From: Vibrio sp. LaRot3
GTDB taxonomy: Bacteria; Pseudomonadota; Gammaproteobacteria; Enterobacterales; Vibrionaceae
Direction of reading: 5' to 3'
Assembly (NCBI RefSeq): GCF_027587025.1
Contig: NZ_JAPPTI010000012.1
Location: forward strand, 25,577-89,576
DNA: 64,000 nucleotides
In this document: positions 15,242 to 23,733 of the stretch, piece after piece
Layout: each line of letters starts with the position of its first letter
Position numbering within the stretch: position 1 is the first letter of the stretch
Notes under the pieces: model-generated
What the model saw: the letters and a program-made list of their open reading frames with translations, nothing else
The model's database searches: none
Told to the model about the DNA's origin: nothing
Position numbers and translations under genes: made by a program

Positions 15242-16681
15242 ATGAGCCCAGAGAAACACCTTCTAGATTGGCAAACAAGCCAAACGATTGCGGAAACTAT
15301 CTCTCCTTTACTCGGTCAACTTTATCGACAAAAAGGCGTGGAAGTGACGTTGTTTGGAAAAACCTTAGTCAACGCTGCGACCATCGACATCATCAAAACC
15401 CATCGTTTATCACGCCATTACACTCAAGAAGCAATCCAACCCAACCAAACCCTGCCAATTATCCAAGCGCTATGTGAAATGCCCCTTTCACCGTGTCGCG
15501 TCGATGTGGGAATGCTGGCAGAGAAGTTTTGGCAAAATAGAGATGACGCACACGGTGTAAAAGACTTTCTCTACACAGAGTTGCTCACAGCAATGACAGG
15601 TGAAAGCGTGACTAAACCGCGAGATGTGGTTTTGTATGGCTTTGGACGTATTGGACGCCTGCTCACTCGTCTATTGGTTGAAAAGAGCGGACCTGGTTAC
15701 CCACTTCGCTTACGCGCTATTGTGGTACGTGGCGGAAAACAAGGTGATCTAGAAAAACGAGCAAGCTTATTACGCCGTGATTCAGTACATGGTCAGTTCA
15801 ATGGCAGCATCATCATTGATGAAGAGCGCAAAGCGATCATCGCAAACGGTAACTACATTCAGGTCATCTATGCGAATAGTCCGGAAGAGGTTGATTACAC
15901 CCAGTACGGCATTAACCAAGCGCTTATCGTAGACAACACAGGTGTATGGCGCGACAGTGAAGGTCTAGGAAAGCATCTTGCTTGCAGTGGCGCAGAGAAA
16001 GTTCTGCTTACCGCCCCGGGGAAAGGGGATATCAAGAATGTGGTCTTTGGCGTTAACGAATCCGTTATCCAAAAAGAAGACACCATAATTTCTGCGGCAA
16101 GTTGCACCACCAATGCGATCACCCCAGTACTAAAAGCGATCAACGATCGGTATGGTATTACCTCAGGCCACATCGAGACCGTTCACTCATTTACAAATGA
16201 TCAAAACCTGATTGATAACTTCCATACTGGTGAACGACGTGGCCGCAGTGCTTCTCTCAACATGGTATTAACTTCAACGGGCGCTGCTAAAGCAGTATCG
16301 AAAGCCTTACCTGAACTTGCCGGTAAATTAACTGGCAACGCGATCCGTGTCCCTACTCCAAATGTTTCTATGGCAGTTGCTAACTTAAACCTAAACAGCT
16401 CAGTAGAAACAGAAGAACTTAACCATTACCTACGTGAAATGGCGCTCAACTCTCCTTTGTCGGGCCAGATTGACTACACCGATTCTACCGAAGTAGTGTC
16501 ATCCGACTTAGTGGGTTCGCGATACGCTGGTGTCGTGGATGGCGCGGCGACCATCGCTCAAGACAATCGCTGCGTGCTATACATCTGGTATGACAATGAG
16601 TTTGGTTACAGCTGCCAAGTCGTGCACTGTATGGAGCAAATGATGGGTGTTCGCTACAAGAGCTACCCTGAAACCAACTAG
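15242..16681 (+). CDS. Long-form glyceraldehyde-3-phosphate dehydrogenase
   Basis: A 479-residue GAPDH with an N-terminal extension of about 125 residues before the Rossmann fold. NAD-binding GFGRIGR is at 133-139, the catalytic cysteine is C288 in SAASCTTNAITP, and its histidine follows in ETVHSFTND. The C-terminal WYDNEFGYS is canonical. Ordinary GapA is about 331 residues; this longer type is known in vibrios and some other gammaproteobacteria and its extension has no assigned function. ATG 15242 is preceded by AAGG at a rather long distance. Cofactor preference (NAD or NADP) is unclear. Monocistronic with a terminator, so probably a second GAPDH beside a housekeeping gapA elsewhere. Confidence 0.93.
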   Translation: MSPEKHLLDWQTSQTIAETISPLLGQLYRQKGVEVTLFGKTLVNAATIDIIKTHRLSRHYTQEAIQPNQTLPIIQALCEMPLSPCRVDVGMLAEKFWQNRDDAHGVKDFLYTELLTAMTGESVTKPRDVVLYGFGRIGRLLTRLLVEKSGPGYPLRLRAIVVRGGKQGDLEKRASLLRRDSVHGQFNGSIIIDEERKAIIANGNYIQVIYANSPEEVDYTQYGINQALIVDNTGVWRDSEGLGKHLACSGAEKVLLTAPGKGDIKNVVFGVNESVIQKEDTIISAASCTTNAITPVLKAINDRYGITSGHIETVHSFTNDQNLIDNFHTGERRGRSASLNMVLTSTGAAKAVSKALPELAGKLTGNAIRVPTPNVSMAVANLNLNSSVETEELNHYLREMALNSPLSGQIDYTDSTEVVSSDLVGSRYAGVVDGAATIAQDNRCVLYIWYDNEFGYSCQVVHCMEQMMGVRYKSYPETN

Positions 16682-16725
16682 CCTTTGATAACCTCCACAA
16701 CATAATAATAACGATACTTTTCTTT

Positions 16726-16754
16726 GCCGCTTTTCCCCTGAAAGCGGCTTTTTT
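16726..16754 (+). terminator. Intrinsic terminator after GAPDH
   Basis: GCCGCTTT (16726-16733), 7-nt loop, AAAGCGGC (16741-16748), then six T. Confidence 0.92.
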
Positions 16755-16920
16755 CTATCACCCTCCCGCAATTAGCGCCTCAACATTTAAGCCCGTCCAC
16801 GAAACCAAACCTAAATGTGATGTTCATCTATTATTCATTTTCAACCGATTAATATGATTCCATATTGCGAACGATTGTTTTATTAACATGCTTTCGCGCC
16901 ACTGAACTGAGGTATTGATT

Positions 16921-17121
16921 ATGTATAAATTCATCTCAAGTGTTTTGGCACTATTGGTCGGTTTTATCTCCGTCTTATTTGGTCTACTGCTTGCTATTCC
17001 ACTGACTATTCTTGCTTTAATTACAGGTAAGAAGCTTCGTGACACCGCAAAAAAACAACAAGCTAATCAACCTCACCACGGCGCAGTTCTCGAGGGCGAA
17101 TATGAAGATGTCTCAAAGTAA
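16921..17121 (+). CDS. Small inner-membrane protein of unknown function
   Basis: A 66-residue protein: one long or two short hydrophobic helices at residues 3-36 (SSVLALLVGFISVLFGLLLA), then a basic and finally acidic soluble tail. ATG 16921 chosen over ATG 16915 because GAGG is better spaced. It ends 22 bp before the lipoprotein hydrolase start and is probably cotranscribed with it. No family recognised. Confidence 0.7.
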   Translation: MYKFISSVLALLVGFISVLFGLLLAIPLTILALITGKKLRDTAKKQQANQPHHGAVLEGEYEDVSK

Positions 17122-17143
17122 GAAAGAACGTTTGGAATATATT

Positions 17144-18316
17144 ATGCGCAAGCGATCCGCCATGGTGTTTTACGTTGCGGCAGCGGTGACGACAGGTTTA
17201 ATTGGCTGTACATCAAACCAAAGCGCAGATCCGCACTTTCAGGCAGCTCAAGCGTTGCCAAGCCATACACAAGCGAGTTTTTCAGAATACGTGAATCAAA
17301 CTCGCCAATGGTTAGAGACAAACCGTATTTTCATGACCACTGATAAGCAAAATGAGTTGAATCAAGTATTGCCTAGTGAATACCGCCCTACACAACCTAA
17401 TGGTCAGGGAGTATTGCTTGTCCATGGTTTAGGTGATTCACCCTATTCATTTGTTGATGTCGCGACACACTTAGCGCAGCAGGGGTATCTTGTTAGGACG
17501 GTGTTGTTGCCCGGTCACGCCAGTAAAGTTGGCGATCTACAGTTGCCAAGCTTGAATGAATGGCAAAGCGTGGTCGCGCATCATACCGAACTGTTAAAAC
17601 AACAAGTAGATTCTGTATGGTTAGGCGGCTATTCAACCGGAGCTAACCTTGCTACTTCACAGGCAATTGCCGATAACGACATCGAAGGTTTGTTGCTATT
17701 CTCCCCTGCTTTTGAGCCGGGTTCTTCCATGGTCGGCTTTGCGGATATCGCCAGTTACTTTGTTACTTGGGCAGATCAAGACCCAGAAAATAATCCTCTG
17801 CGTTACAACTCTTTGCCAATGAACGCTGCCGCGGTCTACTACCAAACATCGGAAGTCGTGCGCGATCAATTACAAGATGCAAACTATCAAAAGCCTGTAT
17901 TTATGTTGATGAGCGAAGGCGATAAGGTCATCGATACGCAATTTGCTATTGACGCTTTTAGCCAGCACATGACCAACCCAAGCAATATGATCGTTTGGCA
18001 AGGTGAAGAGCCCATCAGCGAACCTCGTTCAACTCGTTTTAGCATGAAATTGCCAGAACAACGCATTTCAAATGGTTCGCACATGGGTTTACTGTTTTCG
18101 CCGACCAACCCCAACTATGGCATTGGAGGCAGCAACATCATTTGTGGTAACGGCCAAACGGCCAGCAACGAAACCAGTTGTGCCGATGGCGAACAAGTAT
18201 GGTACTCCGCTTGGGGCTACTCCGAAGCAGGCAAAATCCACGCAAGATTGACCTATAACCCATACTTTGAACAAAGTATGGCTATTATGGATAAAGTGAT
18301 GTCTCAACCGTTATAA
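17144..18316 (+). CDS. Alpha/beta-hydrolase lipoprotein (esterase/lysophospholipase-like)
   Basis: A 390-residue hydrolase. Start at ATG 17144 (after GGAA) gives a clean lipoprotein signal peptide, RKRSAMVFYVAAAV then LIGC with C22 as the lipid-anchored cysteine; upstream starts would bury this. Oxyanion motif LLVHGLGDSP at about 91-100, nucleophile S164 in GGYSTG, probable acid in EGDKVID and histidine in NGSHMGL. The catalytic layout resembles serine aminopeptidase/carboxylesterase (hydrolase_4) proteins. It is likely an envelope-attached esterase or lipase; the substrate is unknown. Follows the small membrane protein and precedes a thioesterase by 55 bp. Confidence 0.87.
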   Translation: MRKRSAMVFYVAAAVTTGLIGCTSNQSADPHFQAAQALPSHTQASFSEYVNQTRQWLETNRIFMTTDKQNELNQVLPSEYRPTQPNGQGVLLVHGLGDSPYSFVDVATHLAQQGYLVRTVLLPGHASKVGDLQLPSLNEWQSVVAHHTELLKQQVDSVWLGGYSTGANLATSQAIADNDIEGLLLFSPAFEPGSSMVGFADIASYFVTWADQDPENNPLRYNSLPMNAAAVYYQTSEVVRDQLQDANYQKPVFMLMSEGDKVIDTQFAIDAFSQHMTNPSNMIVWQGEEPISEPRSTRFSMKLPEQRISNGSHMGLLFSPTNPNYGIGGSNIICGNGQTASNETSCADGEQVWYSAWGYSEAGKIHARLTYNPYFEQSMAIMDKVMSQPL

Positions 18317-18371
18317 TCAAAGCAATTCGTGAAGCCTCATCAGCAAAGCGAGCACATAAAGGAGTATAACG

Positions 18372-18857
18372 ATGAGCAAACCACAACGAGACATTACCTT
18401 ACGCTTTCTCGCCGAACCAAGTGACGTTAACTTTGGCGGTAAAGTGCATGGTGGCGCGGCAATGAAATGGATCGACCTTGCGGCTTATGCTTGTGCTGCG
18501 GGTTGGTCTGGTAAGTACTGTATCACTGCTTATGCTGGCGGCATCCGGTTTGTCGCGCCAATACATGTTGGAAACTTGGTCGAAGTCAGTGCAAAAGTAA
18601 TCTATACCGGAAGCTCTTCTATGCACATCGCGATCGATGTGCAAGCAAGCGATCCTAAAGAGCTAAAAAACCGCTTAACCACCCATTGTATTGTGATTAT
18701 GGTGGCCGTCGATGAACAAGGGAAACCAACAAAGGTGCCTGAGTGGATTCCGCAATCAGACGAAGACATTGAGTTGAAAGAATCAGCAATTCGTCTAATG
18801 AATATGCGCAAGCAAATTGGCGAAGAGATGCAAGCTCACGTCAAATACCTTAAATAG
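18372..18857 (+). CDS. Acyl-CoA thioesterase, hotdog fold
   Basis: A 161-residue cytosolic hotdog enzyme of the YciA/ACOT type that hydrolyses acyl-CoA thioesters. Typical features: N-terminal DITLRFLAEPSDVNFGGKVHGG followed by AMKWIDLAAYACA (hotdog helix), then GGIRFVAPIHVGNLVEV. The conserved acidic residue of the family corresponds to the D in WIDLAAY. Strong Shine-Dalgarno AAAGGAG before ATG. Position behind the lipoprotein esterase may link the two in lipid turnover, but this is inference. Ends at a bidirectional terminator. Confidence 0.9.
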   Translation: MSKPQRDITLRFLAEPSDVNFGGKVHGGAAMKWIDLAAYACAAGWSGKYCITAYAGGIRFVAPIHVGNLVEVSAKVIYTGSSSMHIAIDVQASDPKELKNRLTTHCIVIMVAVDEQGKPTKVPEWIPQSDEDIELKESAIRLMNMRKQIGEEMQAHVKYLK

Positions 18858-18860
18858 TAA

Positions 18861-18885
18861 AAAAGCGACCAGAGGTCGCTTTTTC
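18861..18885. terminator. Bidirectional terminator
   Basis: AAAAGCGACC (18861-18870), AGA loop, GGTCGCTTTT (18874-18883). T runs occur on both strands, serving the thioesterase and the convergent TraF_2-type gene. Confidence 0.9.
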
Positions 18886-18901
18886 CATCTCTGACGTTAA
18901 C

Positions 18902-20059
18902 TTAAAAAGTAAACGCTAAGTTTAGCGAAGCACCAAACTGGTTATCACCCGCGTAAGAGCCTGCAAGGTCTAAACTCACGACATCAAACGGGCTCATGCC
19001 AATACCGGCCGTTACTGAGTTCTCTAATGTGTCTTCAAGGTCAATCTCGTAACCCGCACGTAGCTGCGCCCAACCCCATGCATTGCCTTCAATACCAAAA
19101 CGTAAGAACTGCGTATCATCCGCCAGTTCTTTAAAGCGCTTTTGTTTGGTAAGGTCAAAATCGACACTTGCAGCAACAAACTCACCGGCATAGCCAAAAC
19201 CTACCGTCGCTTGAGGGTTTAACTCATAAGTGTAATTGCCAACTTGTGTATTGATTTCTTGCGAGAACAAGTTTTTCAGCGCAAGACCTGCGCGTAATGG
19301 ACCAGAATGCCAAGCCATACCCATATCGAGGTTGAATGCGCTTTCAGTTACCTCGCTCTTGTCGTAATCATCAAGATCAAAGGTATCAAGGCTTGCTTGT
19401 TGTGAGTATGTCACCAAATTTTGATACTTAGGTGAGATACCAAAGGCAATATCATGGTTACCAAGCTCAAAACTCTTAGCGAAAGATAAACCCACTTCTG
19501 TCACACCAAAGGCAACCATCGCAAACTTCGAATTTAGATAACGAGTTTCAACGTCAGTGGGATCAGTAGGATCATAACCTGTTTGCTCTGAGGCAATCTG
19601 GGTATCGGCAATCACATCGGTATAACCACCAGCAAACAAGTTTACCGAGACAGTACGGGTAGGAATTGCAACTGCGAAGTTCGCACCTCCCGTAATAGCA
19701 ACAGGTTGATTGCCTTCTAACTCATCCATAAAACGATCGAGCTCTAATGCATCACTCGCCACCACAGAGCCGCTTTCAAAGCGGTCGTATAGGCTTTGTG
19801 CATCATCAATCGTCGAAACGGTTTCATCTTTGTCACTGATGTTCACACCTAGCGCTGGTAATAAAATCCCCACGTTATCATCCTCACGATGAAGCGCACC
19901 TAATGCTGGGTTGTGAAATGGCGCTAGTAGGTAGTCAGATGAAACAACACCTGTATTACCCATAGCGTTACTGCGAGCATCGGCGACTATAGTGCCAGCT
20001 TGCGTTTGAGAAGACATTGCGCCTAACGCGCATACCACTGCGATCGTTGTCTTTTTCAT
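18902..20059 (-). CDS. Outer-membrane beta-barrel protein, TraF_2 (PF13729-like)
   Basis: A 385-residue exported protein. Residues 1-21 are a signal peptide (KKTTIAVVCALGAMSSQTQA). The rest is rich in alternating hydrophobic strands and ends NLAFTF, the aromatic finish of an outer-membrane barrel. The opening ARSNAMGNTGVVSSDYLLAPFHNPA resembles the FadL/OmpP1-like start of proteins labelled 'conjugal transfer protein TraF' in Vibrio. That label is misleading: no conjugation genes are near, and it lacks the thioredoxin fold of F-plasmid TraF. Probable role is a porin or transporter for a hydrophobic compound; unproven. ATG start with GGAAAT upstream. Confidence 0.75.
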   Translation of the reverse strand: MKKTTIAVVCALGAMSSQTQAGTIVADARSNAMGNTGVVSSDYLLAPFHNPALGALHREDDNVGILLPALGVNISDKDETVSTIDDAQSLYDRFESGSVVASDALELDRFMDELEGNQPVAITGGANFAVAIPTRTVSVNLFAGGYTDVIADTQIASEQTGYDPTDPTDVETRYLNSKFAMVAFGVTEVGLSFAKSFELGNHDIAFGISPKYQNLVTYSQQASLDTFDLDDYDKSEVTESAFNLDMGMAWHSGPLRAGLALKNLFSQEINTQVGNYTYELNPQATVGFGYAGEFVAASVDFDLTKQKRFKELADDTQFLRFGIEGNAWGWAQLRAGYEIDLEDTLENSVTAGIGMSPFDVVSLDLAGSYAGDNQFGASLNLAFTF

Positions 20060-20258
20060 ACAATTTCCATTTATTTACGTTGCTGAGTCTGACTCTTTGG
20101 TCAAATTTTCCTTTTAGTGCGGTAATAACCAAAGCCCATTGAGCTACCGTTATTGCCACTCCTTTAACATAGACACTATGTATTGATTTTTCAGTTAATT
20201 AGAAAAAGGTTCATCAAATAATGAGAATTAAGCTGAATTGAAAATAGCGAAGCGTGAC

Positions 20259-20939
20259 TTAACCATCACTTTCTAGATATTGGCTCAACCTTTCGATATT
20301 GACGATTTTCAGTCCCGAATCACTTTTTTCAACTAAGCCTCGTTCGACTAATTCTTTTACCGCTCGGCGGTAAACACGACTTGATGTGCCAAAACGTTCG
20401 GCCTCTTGGTTCACTTTTTCGAACCCACCTAAGCTAATGCTGTCTTGGTGCTGAATGAGCAAGTCATGAGCGATATTGTAAGCTATCGGATGCAATAAAC
20501 GGCTGGTGTAGATGTCCAGTGACTCTTGGTAGTCTTCCGCCAAGGCAGAAGCAAAAAACAACATCATCTTAGGTTGTTGTTGCAGCATTTGGCTCAGCGT
20601 TTTTAAACAAATCACGTCCACTTGCATTGCTTCGTCTGCCACCACATTCCACTGGCATGAAGTGTCTGTGAAGAACTCCATTTCACCGAAAATGTGGTCA
20701 TCACAAAGTGCTTCACCCAACTGGAAACAGCGCCCATTAGCCGCGATGATGTTCATCGAGACTCGGCCAACTGGCACAATATATAAAGAGTCTAACTGCT
20801 CGCCTTGAGTAAGAATCGCCTCACCTGCATCCACATACCTTGAGCCCGTCTGACACTGATAAATAAGTGTTTTAAACTGCTCGCTGTCGGCAGCTAGCTG
20901 TTGTGAAAATCGACCAGTGGTAGAAGGCTTAACTCGCAT
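20259..20939 (-). CDS. Crp/Fnr-family regulator (YeiL-like)
   Basis: A 226-residue regulator. Residues about 35-130 form a cyclic-nucleotide-binding fold (GEAILTQGEQLDSLYIVPVGRVSM, IFGEMEFF) and about 150-215 a winged helix (VNQEAERFGTSSRVYRRAVKELVERGLV). It lacks the Fnr cysteine cluster at the N-terminus, so it is not an oxygen-sensing Fnr, and the cAMP-contact residues of CRP are not conserved. It is similar in length and layout to YeiL, which E. coli encodes beside nucleoside genes. Here it follows a nucleoside phosphorylase/PnuC pair on the same strand but behind a terminator; control of that pair is a reasonable guess. Confidence 0.8.
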   Translation of the reverse strand: MRVKPSTTGRFSQQLAADSEQFKTLIYQCQTGSRYVDAGEAILTQGEQLDSLYIVPVGRVSMNIIAANGRCFQLGEALCDDHIFGEMEFFTDTSCQWNVVADEAMQVDVICLKTLSQMLQQQPKMMLFFASALAEDYQESLDIYTSRLLHPIAYNIAHDLLIQHQDSISLGGFEKVNQEAERFGTSSRVYRRAVKELVERGLVEKSDSGLKIVNIERLSQYLESDG

Positions 20940-21065
20940 AGATTTGACTCTGTATTCTTGAACGTCGTCAAACTAACGACTTGACCTTAGGATTACAACT
21001 TTCACTCAAAAGTTTAACTGTAATATCTGCCCAAGCTCCCGTTTTATAATATCAATACCACAAAT

Positions 21066-21093
21066 AAAAAAAGCGACATCAATTGATGTCGCT
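21066..21093 (-). terminator. Intrinsic terminator after nucleoside phosphorylase
   Basis: Perfect palindromic stem AGCGACATC (21072-21080) with GATGTCGCT (21085-21093), AATT loop, and seven T on the minus strand. Confidence 0.93.
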
Positions 21094-21125
21094 CGAAACG
21101 GGGGAAGTTTCAGGTTGGCATACTG

Positions 21126-21854
21126 CTATGCTGCGTTGACTAGCGCATGCAAAGCAGCTTTGGCGGCCAGCGTTTCACCGGCCATCATGGCTTGGTTTTC
21201 ATCAACGTATTGCGCCACGCCTTGCTGCACATCTTGTTGATAAAGCACCACGTTATTGAGAATGGATGCGACGTTTAAACCGCGCAATCGACCTACGGTA
21301 AGTAATGCTGAGGTTTCCATATCAGCGCCTAACACTCCTTTGTTACTCCAGCGCTCGCACAATTGGTCTTCTTCATCGGTGTAAAAGCTATCATGAGAGC
21401 GAACAACGCCTGAATGGTAACGCACATTTTCTTCACGCAAATAACCATGAATATCGCTCAACAAGGCAAAGCTTGAATACGCAGGGTAAGTTGAAGATAC
21501 ATAGGCTTTCGAACCACCTTCATCTCTTACTGCCGCTTCAGCTACGATAAGTTCACCAAGCTGAATATCGCTTTGTAACGCTCCAGCCGATCCCACACGA
21601 ACAACATCCTTCGCACCACACTGTTTAAGCTCTTCAACAGCAATGATCATTGACGGAGCACCAATACCTGTACTGCACACGGTAATTGGCTTACCTTGAA
21701 ATTCGCCGGTAAACACGCGGTACTCGCGGTTTTCCGACATGAGTTCCGCATTATCAAGTAGCGCAGCGATACGATTAGCTCGGTCAGGTTCACCACACAC
21801 AATCACACGAGCGGCTACTTGACTGCTATCAACACAAATATGAGGTTGTTTCAT
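21126..21854 (-). CDS. Nucleoside phosphorylase (uridine/purine nucleoside phosphorylase-I family)
   Basis: A 242-residue cytosolic enzyme that splits nucleosides with phosphate to base and (deoxy)ribose-1-phosphate. Family motifs: phosphate-binding GEPDRANRIA, STGIGAPSM, RVGSAGAL, HSHDSFYTDEED-like segment (residues RSHDSFY) and the ribose-binding ADMETSALLTVGRL. The substrate specificity pocket is not clearly that of Udp or DeoD. Its ATG overlaps the stop of the PnuC-type transporter gene (TAATG), so the two are translationally coupled; the likely role is to split the nucleoside that the transporter imports. Ribose-1-phosphate release would fit the adjacent ribose operon. A terminator follows. 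Confidence 0.88.
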   Translation of the reverse strand: MKQPHICVDSSQVAARVIVCGEPDRANRIAALLDNAELMSENREYRVFTGEFQGKPITVCSTGIGAPSMIIAVEELKQCGAKDVVRVGSAGALQSDIQLGELIVAEAAVRDEGGSKAYVSSTYPAYSSFALLSDIHGYLREENVRYHSGVVRSHDSFYTDEEDQLCERWSNKGVLGADMETSALLTVGRLRGLNVASILNNVVLYQQDVQQGVAQYVDENQAMMAGETLAAKAALHALVNAA

Positions 21855-22585
21855 TACACTCGCGCCTCTTGCATTGGCTGTGAGCGGTTTTGCTTAGCAG
21901 TGCGCGCCCATTCACGAGTGCCGTTAGCAGCAATAAACATTAGGATTGCGTATTGTACTGACATCGCCATAACACCTTGCGTTGCATACACACCGACGCT
22001 GATGATGTTAATCACTACCCATAGAATCCAGTTCTCAACGTATTTACGTGTCATCAGAATTTGCGCCACAATCGACAATACTGTCATGGTTGCATCCCAG
22101 AATGGGAACGCATCTGGTTCTAAAGTTGGAGCCGCAATCTCAGCACCAAATAGGTTAAGTACATCGACAGAAATGTTCGCCAATGAGAAGAAGAATGGGT
22201 CAATGTAGATAGTGAGCAGTGCAATGGCTACCGCACTTACACCAGCAGTAATGACTAACTTTTGCTTGCTTAGCCAACGAACTTCCAGTGTTTCACCTTG
22301 CGCATTGGGACGAGTCCACGCATACCACCCGTAGATGTTGGCGCAGAAGAAAAACAGTTGCAGTAGCAATAGTCCGTAAAGCTGAATTTGGAAAAAAATC
22401 ACCGCAAACAGGGTTACGTTAATCAGACCAAACAGGTAGTTGATGGTTTTCTCTTGGCTAGCAAACCAAATACACAGCAAACCAAACAGTGTGCCAAAGC
22501 CTTCAATCCAAGACATGGCATAACCGCCACCAATTGGAATATTCACTAAGGTGTTATTGATATCAAGTAAGGCGAGTAGGTCCAT
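21854..22585 (-). CDS. pnuC: PnuC-family nucleoside/vitamin transporter
   Basis: A 243-residue inner-membrane protein with seven predicted helices and the PnuC hallmark NIYGWYAWTRP near residue 85. PnuC proteins bring in nicotinamide riboside by facilitated diffusion with phosphorylation trapping; relatives carry riboflavin, thiamin or deoxynucleosides. Here no NadR-type kinase is next to it; instead it is coupled by a TAATG overlap to a nucleoside phosphorylase. That suggests uptake of nicotinamide riboside or an ordinary nucleoside that is then phosphorolysed. AAAGGACA precedes the ATG. A palindromic terminator separates it from rbsR upstream, so it has its own promoter in 22586-22648. Confidence 0.85.
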   Translation of the reverse strand: MDLLALLDINNTLVNIPIGGGYAMSWIEGFGTLFGLLCIWFASQEKTINYLFGLINVTLFAVIFFQIQLYGLLLLQLFFFCANIYGWYAWTRPNAQGETLEVRWLSKQKLVITAGVSAVAIALLTIYIDPFFFSLANISVDVLNLFGAEIAAPTLEPDAFPFWDATMTVLSIVAQILMTRKYVENWILWVVINIISVGVYATQGVMAMSVQYAILMFIAANGTREWARTAKQNRSQPMQEARV

Positions 22586-22648
22586 TGTGATGTCCTTTAA
22601 TTGTTATTACTTACGTTAGGTGCATCATAAAAGGCTTCAAAATGAAAA

Positions 22649-22670
22649 CAGGAGGACAATTGTCCTCCTG
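22649..22670 (-). terminator. Intrinsic terminator of the rbs operon
   Basis: A perfect 22-bp palindrome built on CAGGAGGACAA and its complement, followed on the minus strand by TTTTCATTTT. It lies 46 bp after the rbsR stop. Confidence 0.85.
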
Positions 22671-22716
22671 CATATCGATGCGATCATAGTTTGAAATAAT
22701 ACTGATAGTTTTATGC

Positions 22717-23721
22717 TTATTTCAGCATCGCGACACTATCTCGCTCCACTAATGTCGGTTCAAGTTGAACGACTTGCGCATCTTGGCTCTCTTTATTGAG
22801 TTTACTCAACAAGGTATCTACAGCCGCTTTGCCCAAACGATATTTAGGCTGATGGATCGTACTCAATGATGGCGTCATAAACTTAGCAATGTGGATGTCA
22901 TCATAACCAATGATTGAGAGATCATCCGGAATGGAGATGTCCTTTTCATTCGCCGCATTGATCACACCCATTGCCATCATGTCATTGCAGACGAAAATCG
23001 CACTCGGCAGTGGGCCTTTGTCATACATCTTATTAAATGCGTCATAGCCCCCTTCACTTTCGAAGTCGGATTCAATAATCCAATGAGGGTTAAAGGCGAG
23101 CCCTTCTTCATTCAGTGCTCGTTTGTAACCTTCATAACGCATTTGTGCTTGATGACGATTTAGCGGCCCCGTAATACATCCAATCTCTTGGTGACCACAC
23201 TCAATCAAGTGCTTAGCCGCCATGTAACCACCACGCAGAGAGTTATCTTGAATCTTATCGCTCGCAAACAGCATTGGCCCCCAGTCCATCACCACCACAG
23301 GCACATCAGGATACTTATCAAAGATATCAATCTGCTCTCCTTCTAAGGATGAACACATTAAAATCATGCCATCGACACGCTTTTGCAATAAGGTTTTAAT
23401 CGACGACTTCATGCGCTGGTTGTCGCCTTCAGTATTACATAAGATAAGATTGTAGCCTTGCTGGTAACAGCTACGCTCGACCCCTTTAACCACTTCGCCA
23501 AAGAATGGGTTCGTTGATGTCGTCACTAACATACCCAATGTTTTGGTGCGATTAACTTTAAGGCTACGCGCTAACGCGGAGGGAGTATAGTTAAGATCCT
23601 GAGCGGCTTTATTTACTCGCTCAGAAATCTCTTCACTCACGTATCGCGATTGGTTAATAACATGGCTTACGGTCGAGGTGGATACCCCTGCAAGTTTGGC
23701 AATGTCTTTCATTGTGGCCAT
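22717..23721 (-). CDS. rbsR: Ribose operon repressor
   Basis: A 334-residue LacI-family repressor. The N-terminal HTH (MKDIAKLAGVSTSTVSHVIN) and hinge helix (TPSALARSLK) are followed by a periplasmic-binding-protein-like domain (about 60-330) with the effector region NPFFGEVVKGVE and the IIGYDDIHIAKF strand typical of RbsR. It is the last gene of rbsDACBKR, 12 bp after rbsK. A perfect 20-bp operator of the LacI type lies before rbsD, so the operon is autoregulated; D-ribose is the expected inducer. Confidence 0.95.
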   Translation of the reverse strand: MATMKDIAKLAGVSTSTVSHVINQSRYVSEEISERVNKAAQDLNYTPSALARSLKVNRTKTLGMLVTTSTNPFFGEVVKGVERSCYQQGYNLILCNTEGDNQRMKSSIKTLLQKRVDGMILMCSSLEGEQIDIFDKYPDVPVVVMDWGPMLFASDKIQDNSLRGGYMAAKHLIECGHQEIGCITGPLNRHQAQMRYEGYKRALNEEGLAFNPHWIIESDFESEGGYDAFNKMYDKGPLPSAIFVCNDMMAMGVINAANEKDISIPDDLSIIGYDDIHIAKFMTPSLSTIHQPKYRLGKAAVDTLLSKLNKESQDAQVVQLEPTLVERDSVAMLK

Positions 23722-23733
23722 GCTATCTGTCTC

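Noticed and set aside
18902..20059. Conjugative transfer gene traF
   Set aside because: The sequence is an outer-membrane barrel with the TraF_2 label only; no other transfer genes, origin or relaxase are present.
20940..21065. Second sRNA gene near the YeiL-like regulator
   Set aside because: No promoter plus terminator pair on one strand and no conserved motif; only the phosphorylase terminator is clear.
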